A stretch of DNA of 7,274 bases from Verrucomicrobiota bacterium (lineage in GTDB: Bacteria > Verrucomicrobiota > Verrucomicrobiia > Limisphaerales > UBA8199), in NCBI GenBank assembly GCA_026397855.1, contig JAPLUA010000563.1:1-7274 (forward strand), written 5' to 3'. Under the pieces are notes generated by a model, which was not told the origin of the DNA, ran no database searches, and saw nothing but the letters and a program-made list of their open reading frames with translations. How positions within the stretch are numbered: position 1 is the stretch's first letter; every line of letters begins with the position of its first letter. A program made the position numbers and the translations under genes. Of the stretch, positions 1 through 6,356 are shown piece after piece.

Positions 1-29
1 CACGCTCCACGCTCGACACGCTCGACACG
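1..29. repeat. Short 9-bp tandem repeat at the window edge
   Basis: Two exact copies of GCTCGACAC lie side by side (11-19 and 20-28). A shortened relative, GCTCCAC, precedes them at 4-10. The array sits just downstream of the stop codon of the membrane-protein gene at 34, in what looks like intergenic space. It reaches the left edge of the window, so its full copy number cannot be seen. No function can be assigned; it may be a small simple-sequence repeat. Confidence 0.5.
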
Positions 30-33
30 TCCC

Positions 34-591
34 CTAAGGCCCGAGCCTGAATCCCTTTATCCCCGCAACCGCCTTGATTGAGAGTGAGGGGACGACCACA
101 ATTGCCAGGCTCAGGACCATCGCTGCGGCGCACACAGCCCTGTTCCCGCCTCGTTTGAGAGCGGAGAGGCTCCTCGCCAGCGAGAGCGCGGCCAGGCCAA
201 GGGCTGCCGCCACAACATACGCTCCCCATGCCATCGGACGGATGGACGTTCCGCCCGGCACAACGAGAAAGGGCAGAGCCTGCGCCCCGACCAGGATCAG
301 GCTGAGCAGCGGCAGCGCCAGCGGTTCCAGCACACCGCCCCGGGCCGCGCTCCGGCTAAACCGCTTCCACGCCATCACCCCCAGCGCGCCCGAGCCGATC
401 ATGAAGCTCAATGCGTATAACAACATCAGTGGATATCCCACGATGGCGACAACGCCCTGGGTCGCCTGGGGAGCGCCTTTGGCGGAACGCTGCATCCAGG
501 AGAGCGGGTCGGCCCCCGGGATCAACGGCCAGCAGCACAAGGCTCCCGAGAGGCAGTAAATGATCTTCTGTGTTCGCGCGCTCAATTCCAT
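34..591 (-). CDS. Small polytopic membrane protein, function unknown
   Basis: This 185-residue protein is mostly hydrophobic. Likely membrane segments lie at about residues 10-24, 47-74, 88-112, 120-141 and 152-172, separated by short basic loops (for example WKRFSR near 75-80 and LKRGGNR near 145-151). I recognise no family and see no catalytic motif. An ATG at 591 is preferred over an in-frame TTG six bases upstream, although neither has a good Shine-Dalgarno sequence. Thirty bases separate it from the stop of the upstream hydrolase gene on the same strand, so the two are probably co-transcribed and the protein may be translated by coupling or reinitiation. The hydrophobic pattern and the operon position support a real gene. 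A long frame on the opposite strand of the same region has no hydrophobic pattern or recognisable motif and is treated as a shadow. Confidence 0.62.
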   Translation of the reverse strand: MELSARTQKIIYCLSGALCCWPLIPGADPLSWMQRSAKGAPQATQGVVAIVGYPLMLLYALSFMIGSGALGVMAWKRFSRSAARGGVLEPLALPLLSLILVGAQALPFLVVPGGTSIRPMAWGAYVVAAALGLAALSLARSLSALKRGGNRAVCAAAMVLSLAIVVVPSLSIKAVAGIKGFRLGP

Positions 592-621
592 GGCCAATGC
601 ATTGTTGACTGATCCGCCCGG

Positions 622-1155
622 TTACTTGGCCTTGGGCTCCCGCCGGATGAGAAACCCGAGAACGCCAATCAGGGCGCAAGGCAGCCAGACACAGAGAATC
701 TCTGAGCGGACGACGCGAATCCCCCACGCGGAAAAGAACAGGCGGGCATCGAGGGGTGAAACCGCAATGGGGCGCCACGGAAGAAAGTAGCGGTGATTTG
801 AGAAGGGGCTGAGGAGAGCCACCCCCAGACCTCCAGTTGTTAAGGCGTCGAGCAACCCGTGCGAGCTGCAACTGACGAAAACCACGGCGAAGACGGCGCT
901 GGGGGACGACCGCAAAGTTCGATACAGAAAGGCCGCAGAAACGGCAAGGAGGAGCGCGAAGAGAATCGAGTGCGAGAAACCACGATGCCCGAGCGGGTGC
1001 CCGTAGGGTATTCCCAGCCTCAGGCCGAGGGCGTCCATGTCGGGAAGAAGCGAGGCCCCGATACCCGCAAGGAGCAGGCGCCCGGAAATGTAGCGCTGGC
1101 CGTAAGTGGCTCCCAGGGCAAGAGGGATAGCGGGGTGGGTCAGGATGGACGGCAT
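622..1155 (-). CDS. YdjM/DUF457-type membrane-bound metal-dependent hydrolase
   Basis: A 177-residue protein with the hallmarks of the YdjM (DUF457) family, membrane proteins annotated as metal-dependent hydrolases but lacking a well-established substrate. Visible motifs are MPSILTHPAI at the N-terminus (H7), LLPDMD at 37-41 (D39, D41), GHRGFSHS at 56-63 (H57, H62) and SHGLLDALTTGG at 98-109 (H99, D103). The conserved His and Asp residues are the presumed metal ligands. Hydrophobic stretches at about 26-38, 63-79, 87-97 and 153-170 indicate an integral membrane protein. The frame stays open a further 27 codons upstream. The start at 1155 is chosen because family members begin at this MPS..TH motif and because a GGAAAG ribosome-binding site lies five bases before the ATG (1161-1166). 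It is the first gene of a probable two-gene operon with the downstream membrane protein. The family call is firm; the physiological role is unknown. Confidence 0.87.
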   Translation of the reverse strand: MPSILTHPAIPLALGATYGQRYISGRLLLAGIGASLLPDMDALGLRLGIPYGHPLGHRGFSHSILFALLLAVSAAFLYRTLRSSPSAVFAVVFVSCSSHGLLDALTTGGLGVALLSPFSNHRYFLPWRPIAVSPLDARLFFSAWGIRVVRSEILCVWLPCALIGVLGFLIRREPKAK

Positions 1156-1194
1156 GTGTTCTTTCCGGGCAACAGTGTCATTGTGGCAGAGGTA

Positions 1195-1223
1195 TTTATC
1201 GGCTTCAAATTGCTCGCTTGCAA
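1195..1223 (-). promoter_or_regulatory. Candidate sigma-70-like promoter for the YdjM-type gene
   Basis: On the minus strand a TTGCAA box (1218-1223) and a GATAAA box (1195-1200) are separated by exactly 17 bases, and each matches the housekeeping consensus at four of six positions. The start of transcription would fall about 30 bases upstream of the ATG at 1155. The -35 box lies within a perfect 10-bp palindrome, GCTTGCAAGC (1216-1225). This is a pattern match only, and such matches occur by chance. Confidence 0.25.
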
Positions 1224-1323
1224 GCAGAGACTCCAACTGCGGGCAGGAAGAGCAGGCGATCCAGCCCCCAGCCCCTCTTCACTTCAGCCTTTTAAGTTCC
1301 CGGATTTGGCTTAGTGTCCCCGC

Positions 1324-2610
1324 ATGACGTTAAACGAGCAGATGACCCGGTTGGCGCAGCAGGCCAAGGCCGGCTCGCGCGAGTTATCCCGGCTGACCAC
1401 CGCCGATAAGAATGCCTGCCTGCTCGCCATGGCCAATGCGCTCGAACAGAACGCCGCGGCCATCAAGGAGGCCAATGCGCTCGATATGGAAGTCGGCGCG
1501 AAGATGGGTCTGTCCTCCGCGATGCTTGACCGGTTAAAGCTCGACGACAAGCGCATCGCGGCCATGTCGAAGGGCCTGCGCGAGGTCGCCGCCCTGCCCG
1601 ATCCCGTCGGCCGGGTGCTCGATGAGCGTACCCGCCCGAACGGGCTGAAGCTGCGCAAGATCAGCACGCCGATCGGCGTGGTGGTCATCATCTACGAGTC
1701 GCGGCCGAATGTGACGGCCGATGCCGCCAGCCTATGCTTCAAGTCCGGCAACGCGACAATCCTGCGCGGGGGCAAGGAGGCCCTTAACTCGAATCTGGCC
1801 ATTGCGCGGATCATGATCGAGGCCGGCCGGCGGACGCTGCCAGCATTCCCTGAGCATGCCATCCAGGTGGTGCCGACGACCGAGCGCGAGGCGATCAAGG
1901 AATTGCTATCTCTGACGCAGTATGTGGATTTGTGCATGCCCCGCGGCGGCGAGGGCCTGATCCGCGCCGTGGCGGAGTGCTCGAAGGTGCCGGTCATCAA
2001 GCATTACAAAGGCGTCTGCCATGTCTATGTGGATGGCGAAGCCGATTTGCAGATGGCCGAGGCTATCGCGCTCAACGCCAAGGTCCAGCGCCCCGCAGTG
2101 TGCAATTCCATGGAAACCCTGCTGGTGGACCGCAAGGTCGCCACGACTTTCCTGCCGACGATTGCACAGCGGCTCGGCGAGAAGAACGTTCAGTTGCGGG
2201 TGGACGCCGAGGCTGAGGCCATACTGAAAGCAGAAAGCGGAAAGCAGAAAGCAGAAATACGGAGTGCCACGGAGCAGGATTGGTTTACCGAGTATAACGA
2301 CTATATTCTCAATGTGCGGGTCGTGGACAGGGTTCGGCAGGCGATTGACCACATCAACCATTACGGCTCCGCCCACTCGGACAGCATCGTCACGCGGGAC
2401 GAGGCCTGCGCACAGCAGTTCCTTGCCGAGGTGGATTCCGCCGCGGTCTATTGGAACGTCTCGACGCGCTTCACCGACGGGGGCGAATTCGGCATGGGTG
2501 CGGAGATCGGTATCAGCACCGACAAGATCGGAGCCCGCGGCCCGATGGGCCTGGAAGAACTGACCAGCTACAAGTGGCTCGGAATCGGCAACGGGCAGGT
2601 AAGGGGCTAA
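1324..2610 (+). CDS. proA: Gamma-glutamyl phosphate reductase (ProA)
   Basis: This 428-residue enzyme reduces gamma-glutamyl phosphate to glutamate-5-semialdehyde with NADPH, the second step of proline biosynthesis from glutamate, in the cytoplasm. It matches ProA over its full length: PIGVVVIIYESRPNVTADAA near 116-135, LCFKSGNATILRGGKEA near 137-153, LCMPRGGEGLI near 203-213, VIKHYKGVCHVYVD near 224-237, the active-site segment QRPAVCNSMETLLV with nucleophile Cys260, and the C-terminal STRFTDGGEFGMGAE and ARGPMGLEELTSYKW. The ATG at 1324 gives the usual N-terminus although no Shine-Dalgarno is visible. Residues about 302-311 (KAESGKQKAE) are encoded by a 7-bp tandem repeat, just before the conserved ATEQDWFTEY segment. 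By memory of other ProA sequences this region is a few to ten residues longer than usual. No proB (glutamate 5-kinase) gene is adjacent, so proA appears to be on its own here. Confidence 0.98.
   Translation: MTLNEQMTRLAQQAKAGSRELSRLTTADKNACLLAMANALEQNAAAIKEANALDMEVGAKMGLSSAMLDRLKLDDKRIAAMSKGLREVAALPDPVGRVLDERTRPNGLKLRKISTPIGVVVIIYESRPNVTADAASLCFKSGNATILRGGKEALNSNLAIARIMIEAGRRTLPAFPEHAIQVVPTTEREAIKELLSLTQYVDLCMPRGGEGLIRAVAECSKVPVIKHYKGVCHVYVDGEADLQMAEAIALNAKVQRPAVCNSMETLLVDRKVATTFLPTIAQRLGEKNVQLRVDAEAEAILKAESGKQKAEIRSATEQDWFTEYNDYILNVRVVDRVRQAIDHINHYGSAHSDSIVTRDEACAQQFLAEVDSAAVYWNVSTRFTDGGEFGMGAEIGISTDKIGARGPMGLEELTSYKWLGIGNGQVRG
2226..2257 (+). repeat. 7-bp tandem repeat inside proA
   Basis: Four consecutive copies of GAAAGCA (the second ends in G instead of A) are followed by a partial fifth copy, GAAAT. 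The array lies in the proA coding sequence and encodes a lysine/glutamate-rich stretch around residues 301-312. The unit length is not a multiple of three, so gain or loss of one or two copies would shift the frame, while three copies equal seven residues. The A-rich purine tract on the plus strand contrasts with the GC-rich codons around it. Confidence 0.85.
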
Positions 2611-2690
2611 GCCCGGGGCGCGCAGGAGATGTGCATGAGAGGGCAGATATGATCAGCACCCCGCTAGTTGACGAATCAGCCCGCGCCGTT

Positions 2691-2825
2691 CGTAGCGCAG
2701 ATTTTCAATCTGCTGTATCGCAGAATTGCATTCTGCTGAGCGCGGCAACGAACGGGCATCCGACTTTGCTGTGCGGCCAGCCGATTGAAAATCGGCGATA
2801 CGGCAGATTGAAAACCTGCGCTACG
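2691..2825. repeat. 135-bp intergenic inverted repeat with nested hairpins
   Basis: The outer arms (2691-2739 and the reverse complement of 2777-2825) match at about 41 of 49 positions, beginning with the identical CGTAGCGCAG. Each arm contains two small palindromes: left, GCAGATT-TTC-AATCTGC (2698-2714) and GCAGAAT-TGC-ATTCTGC (2720-2736); right, CCGATT-GAA-AATCGG (2781-2795) and a one-mismatch stem at 2803-2819. The whole could fold either as one long stem or as a cloverleaf of small hairpins. It lies between proA and the next plus-strand gene, outside any convincing coding frame. I associate this repeat style with dispersed intergenic repeats of Verrucomicrobiota (inference). It resembles REP/MITE-type non-autonomous elements. 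It might also act on the 3' end of the proA transcript. Confidence 0.85.
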
Positions 2826-2893
2826 ATGCTGAGGCCGAGTATGCCCGAGGCAAGGGGTTGCCAAGAGAATACAGGCGCTCTGTGAGCTCAAAT

Positions 2894-4219
2894 ATGCTAA
2901 CCGCTCCGCCTTCCGATCCCGCCGGTCGCGCACGCTTTGTGCGTGAACGGTTGCCGGCGGAGGGCCTGTTCGCAGATCACAACTGGCGCACCTCCCCCGC
3001 CCCCTATTCGCTCGGCCCGGCGCTGGCGAAGGAGGTGGAATCGCTGGGGCGCGTGCTGTTGCAGTTCTATCGCGCGGTCAACCTGCTCTACCGCAAGAGC
3101 GTGGATGGCAAGCAGCCGGAGTGGGTGGCACGCTGGCTCGATCTCGGCAAACCGACCGAACTGATCCAGCTTCAGCGCTCGCCGGCACTGAAGAACGATC
3201 TGCCGCGCGTCATCCGGCCAGACCTGCTGATCACGGACCAGGGGCTCAAGGTGACCGAGTTGGACTCGGTTCCCGGCGGCATCGGCCTGACCGCCTGGAT
3301 GAACCAGGCCTACTCGCAACTGGGCGCGGAGGTGCTCGGCGGAGCGGATGGGATGTCACGCGGCTTTGCTGGAATCTTCGGGGACGCACCGACCGTGCAC
3401 ATCGTGGTATCGGAGGAAGCCGCCACCTACCGCCCGGAGATGACCTGGCTGGCCGGCCAGTTGGGCGCCTCAAGATTCAAGGTCCAGGACGCGCAGTTCA
3501 CTGCCCCCGCCGATGGCGACGCGGTCTATCGCTTCTTCGAGCTGTTTGACCTCGCCAATGTGCCCGGCGCCAAAGCCCTGTTCGACCTGGCGGCCGCAAA
3601 ACGGATCCGCTTGACCCCGCCGCCGAAGCCGTTCTTCGAGGAGAAGATGCTCTTTGCGCTCCTGTGGAACCGGAACCTGCAAGGCTTCTGGCGCCAGGAA
3701 CTGGGCGAGAGTTTCCTTAATCGGCTGCTGCGCCTGACTCCTTACACCTGGATCATTGACCCCGCTCCGCTGCCCCCGCACGCCGCCATCCCCGAGCTGA
3801 ACCTCACGGATTGGCAGCAGCTCACCACACTGTCTCAGAAAGAGCGGGAGCTGATCCTCAAGGTATCCGGCTTTTCGGCTCAGGCGTGGGGTGCGCGCGG
3901 GGTCTATCTCGGGAGCGACCTCTCGCACGCCGACTGGGCCGCTGCCGTCAGCGATGCGCTAACCCACTTTGAGCAGTCCCCGCGCGTGTTGCAGCGCTAT
4001 CACAAGCCCGGGCTGGTCGAGGCCCAATGGTATGATTTCGCAGGCAACACGCTCGTGCCCATGAAAGGCCGCGTGCGGCTCTGCCCTTATTACTTCGTTG
4101 CCGGCGACGGCGACGCCGCGCGCGCCGGACTGGGCGGCGTGCTGGCCACGATCTGCCCGGCCGACAAGAAGATCATCCACGGTATGACCGACGCCATCTT
4201 CGCGCCCTGCGCTGTTTGA
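2894..4219 (+). CDS. Uncharacterised protein, possible circularly permuted ATP-grasp enzyme
   Basis: A 441-residue soluble-looking protein without signal peptide or membrane segments. I do not recognise a named family. Several segments recall ATP-grasp enzymes of the circularly permuted / glutathionylspermidine-synthase type. VIRPDLLI with R108 and D110 comes first, then KVTELDSVPGGIGLTAW (E122, D124, glycines near 128-131), which resembles the 'RPD...K..E.D..P.G.G' segment. Next is LILKVSGFSAQAWGARGVYLG with K323, a candidate ATP-binding lysine before a Gly-rich loop, and LQRYHKPGLVEAQWYD (367-381), which resembles the 'Q.yv.p' hinge segment. Last is GRVRLCPYYFV (R395) followed by GLGGVLATICPADKKIIHG. 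If correct, it would join a carboxylate to an amine or thiol using ATP; the substrate is unknown. The ATG at 2894 is preferred over an upstream TTG at 2858 because the latter has a purine run immediately adjacent rather than spaced; the ribosome-binding site is weak either way. It follows proA after an inverted repeat and converges with the SGNH gene. Confidence 0.82.
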   Translation: MLTAPPSDPAGRARFVRERLPAEGLFADHNWRTSPAPYSLGPALAKEVESLGRVLLQFYRAVNLLYRKSVDGKQPEWVARWLDLGKPTELIQLQRSPALKNDLPRVIRPDLLITDQGLKVTELDSVPGGIGLTAWMNQAYSQLGAEVLGGADGMSRGFAGIFGDAPTVHIVVSEEAATYRPEMTWLAGQLGASRFKVQDAQFTAPADGDAVYRFFELFDLANVPGAKALFDLAAAKRIRLTPPPKPFFEEKMLFALLWNRNLQGFWRQELGESFLNRLLRLTPYTWIIDPAPLPPHAAIPELNLTDWQQLTTLSQKERELILKVSGFSAQAWGARGVYLGSDLSHADWAAAVSDALTHFEQSPRVLQRYHKPGLVEAQWYDFAGNTLVPMKGRVRLCPYYFVAGDGDAARAGLGGVLATICPADKKIIHGMTDAIFAPCAV

Positions 4220-4366
4220 ATCCGACACGTGCCACTGACGTAGCCGGACTTCGATACTCGCTGAGGGGTTGGGGGGCAAGCGGTTACACGGTCACCATCA
4301 CGGTCGGCGGCACAAGCTGCGCTACCTTCGGGCTGTTCTTTCGGCCGAAGCGGTGATGGCAGGAGC
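4220..4366. other. Convergent intergenic gap with no clear feature
   Basis: This 147-base gap lies between the ends of two convergent genes. A perfect 10-bp palindrome, TTCGGCCGAA (4340-4349), and a possible 6-bp stem (CTTCGG/CCGAAG) are present, but neither is followed by a T-run on either strand, so no intrinsic terminator can be claimed. No coding frame here has a recognisable motif. Confidence 0.4.
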
Positions 4367-5305
4367 CTATCGTCCCTTTGCAGCGCGTTCCGCTACAGGG
4401 ATGACTTCCGTGTTGAGCATTCGCACCCCGGCTTCGGGTTTGAAATGCACCGGGTCATCCTTGAAGAAGTTCTCCTCGGCGCAATAGGGGCTCGTGGAAA
4501 GATCAACCACCAGCGGGAAGATTGTCTGCAAGCGGCTCCGCCAGGCCTGATACTTCGCCATCGCGGACGCGTCCCGCAGCCGGCTCGCCACGACCTCGTA
4601 CAGGGGAGGCACGACGACCACGCAGATGATGCCACGCTCCCGCAGGCATTCGGCAATCCTGGTGTAGTAAACCATTGGAAACTTCGAGGCGCCCTTATAA
4701 TTCCAGTAGCCGCTCCCCAGCTTCTCCACCACGAATGCGAGGTGGGCCGGGTCCGGCTTGTCCCAGCGCTCAAACCAGGGCTTGGCATCAAACGAGCCGT
4801 CGTCTCGCAGAGTGACCGGCACACCGGTGAAATGGCTGTAGAGGGTCTTGACGGAGTACTCCACCGTCTTGAGGCTGAGCAGGTTGTTGAGGGTGGAAGT
4901 CAGGGTGGGCGGGGCGAAGATGTCGCCCTTCGGCGAGGGAGGGTCGCCCTGGCCCAGCTCGACGCCCAGGATGACCAGCTTCTGCTTGTGCGCGAAGCGG
5001 TTCAGGAAATAGTAAGCCTCCTCGGCATTCCCCCCGCCAAAGCCGGCGTTGAAGAACTTGAAGCCCTTCAGGTCGGCCACCGGGATCATCGCCATGCGGC
5101 TGTTCCCCACCACCAGGGCATCATGCGGGTAGCGCTGCACCTGCGAGGATTTGAACTCCCGCTCGGCGGAGATGTAGATCCCCACGCGGTTCTGGCCGAA
5201 AAGGCCGTAGGGGTCCACGAGGTAATTGAACAGGCCAATCGTGAACACCAATCCCCCCACAAGGCCAAGGGCGAGGATGACAAAGCGGCGCGGCGAGGTG
5301 TCCAT
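4367..5305 (-). CDS. Membrane-anchored SGNH-fold acyltransferase partner of MBOAT (AlgJ/AlgX/DltD-like)
   Basis: A 312-residue protein with an uncleaved N-terminal membrane anchor (about residues 8-30, VILALGLVGGLVFTIGLF) followed by a periplasmic domain. SGNH-hydrolase features are visible: VVGNSRMA at 65-72, with S69 as the likely nucleophile (GNS replacing the usual GDS); FFNAGFGGGN at 84-93; VVVPPLYEVV near 230-239; and DDPVHFKPEAG with D284 and H287 completing the triad. Members of this group accept an acyl group exported by a neighbouring MBOAT protein and transfer it to an extracellular polymer such as a polysaccharide, peptidoglycan or teichoic acid. Its ATG lies one base after the MBOAT stop codon and no Shine-Dalgarno is evident, so translation is probably coupled to the upstream gene. 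The polymer modified cannot be read from the sequence. An alternative is that it acts as an esterase. Confidence 0.87.
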   Translation of the reverse strand: MDTSPRRFVILALGLVGGLVFTIGLFNYLVDPYGLFGQNRVGIYISAEREFKSSQVQRYPHDALVVGNSRMAMIPVADLKGFKFFNAGFGGGNAEEAYYFLNRFAHKQKLVILGVELGQGDPPSPKGDIFAPPTLTSTLNNLLSLKTVEYSVKTLYSHFTGVPVTLRDDGSFDAKPWFERWDKPDPAHLAFVVEKLGSGYWNYKGASKFPMVYYTRIAECLRERGIICVVVVPPLYEVVASRLRDASAMAKYQAWRSRLQTIFPLVVDLSTSPYCAEENFFKDDPVHFKPEAGVRMLNTEVIPVAERAAKGR

Positions 5306-5306
5306 G

Positions 5307-6356
5307 CTAGAAATTGTAGTAGAGGAACTCCCCTGCTCGCGAGAGGGACAGGATCGCCGCCGCCAGCAGCAAGGCCGTCAGGCAGGCCCAGGCCGGGGTC
5401 ATCCGCCACCGCTGCCAGGCGCTGCGCGGTGACCAATCGTCCTTCATCGCCGCCGGATAGGGCTGCTGATCGCGGAACAACTGGGCGGCATTCGGCAGGA
5501 TCCACACAAAAGCCAGCAGGCCCACCAGCCAGATCCAATCCTTGGCCTTGAGCAAGGCCGGCGTGCCGGCGGTCGGCCCCGACCCCAGGCCGAACATGCC
5601 CCCGAAGATGAGCCCGACGGCTTTCAGACCCACCGCTCGGAACAGCACCCACCCGAGTATTACCAGAAAGAACGTCAGCACCGTGCCCGCCCAGCGCGTC
5701 AGCAAGGGGGGCAACGGCCACCGCCGCCGGCCCGGCGCCCAGAACTCCTGCCAGAGATGATTTAATCCCAGGCAGAGACCGTGAAATAGGCCCCAGAACA
5801 CAAAGGTCCAGGCCGCGCCATGCCACAGCCCTCCAATGCCCATGGTCAGGATCAGGTTCGCGTAGCGCCGGAATTTGCCCTGCCGGTTGCCGCCCAGGGG
5901 TATGTAGAGGTAATCCCGCAGAAACCGGGACAGGGTCATGTGCCAGCGCCGCCAGAACTCGATGATGTTCACCGCCTTGTAGGGCGAGTTGAAGTTCAGC
6001 GGCAGAATGATGCCGAACATTCGCGCCAGGGCGATCGCCATGTCCGAGTAGCCGGAGAAGTCGAAGTAGATCTGGAATGTGTAGGAAAGCACCCCCGCCC
6101 AGGCGTCGGTGAAGTAGAGGGGATTGCCCGCCGCCGCGGCATCAAAGACATCCCCCACGTGCGAGCTCAAGCCGTCCGCGATGACGACCTTCTTGAAGAG
6201 CCCGATTGCGAAGATGCCCAGGCCCACCGCCAGGTTGTCCCAGTGGAAACGGTAGGTCCTGGGCTCGGCGAACTGAGGCATCATCTCCCGGTGATGGATG
6301 ATGGGGCCGGCGATCAGATGCGGGAAGAAGGTGATGAAGAGCAGGAAGTCGCCGAG
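5307..6356 (-). CDS. MBOAT C-terminal fragment containing the catalytic core
   Basis: This in-frame stretch of 349 residues begins with LGDFLLFITFF and ends at the TAG at 5307-5309. It carries the WRRWH, YIPLGGN and GGLWHG core motifs and several membrane segments, with no further stops or frame changes. The same frame stays open upstream to about 6680, but that part overlaps the N-terminal half in another frame and has Arg-rich, non-MBOAT sequence, so it is not genuine. The first in-frame Met of the native part is at 6284. Without the N-terminal half it is unlikely to be functional. Confidence 0.7.
   Translation of the reverse strand, partial: LGDFLLFITFFPHLIAGPIIHHREMMPQFAEPRTYRFHWDNLAVGLGIFAIGLFKKVVIADGLSSHVGDVFDAAAAGNPLYFTDAWAGVLSYTFQIYFDFSGYSDMAIALARMFGIILPLNFNSPYKAVNIIEFWRRWHMTLSRFLRDYLYIPLGGNRQGKFRRYANLILTMGIGGLWHGAAWTFVFWGLFHGLCLGLNHLWQEFWAPGRRRWPLPPLLTRWAGTVLTFFLVILGWVLFRAVGLKAVGLIFGGMFGLGSGPTAGTPALLKAKDWIWLVGLLAFVWILPNAAQLFRDQQPYPAAMKDDWSPRSAWQRWRMTPAWACLTALLLAAAILSLSRAGEFLYYNF

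Noticed and set aside
1155..1236. A 27-residue N-terminal extension of the YdjM-type protein
   Set aside because: Family members begin at the MPS..TH motif, a good GGAAAG ribosome-binding site precedes the ATG at 1155, and the extension would run across the candidate promoter.
2226..2257. The 7-bp array as a CRISPR fragment
   Set aside because: The copies are directly adjacent with no spacers, and the array lies inside an intact proA frame.
2676..2933. Small open frames on both strands through the 2691-2825 repeat (containing FQSAV-like peptides)
   Set aside because: They are translations of the inverted repeat itself, a known source of spurious small proteins, and have no ribosome-binding site.
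4316..4326. GCTGCGCTACC as a decayed copy of the end of the 2691-2825 repeat
   Set aside because: Only about nine bases are shared with the CCTGCGCTACG end and no inverted partner is nearby; a match this short is easily chance.
4340..4349. TTCGGCCGAA palindrome as a terminator between convergent genes
   Set aside because: The stem is short and no T-run follows on either strand.
4445..5551. A 368-codon open frame on the plus strand
   Set aside because: It lies opposite the SGNH gene and the end of the MBOAT gene, is rich in His/Arg/Gly typical of antisense frames in GC-rich DNA, and shows no family motif.
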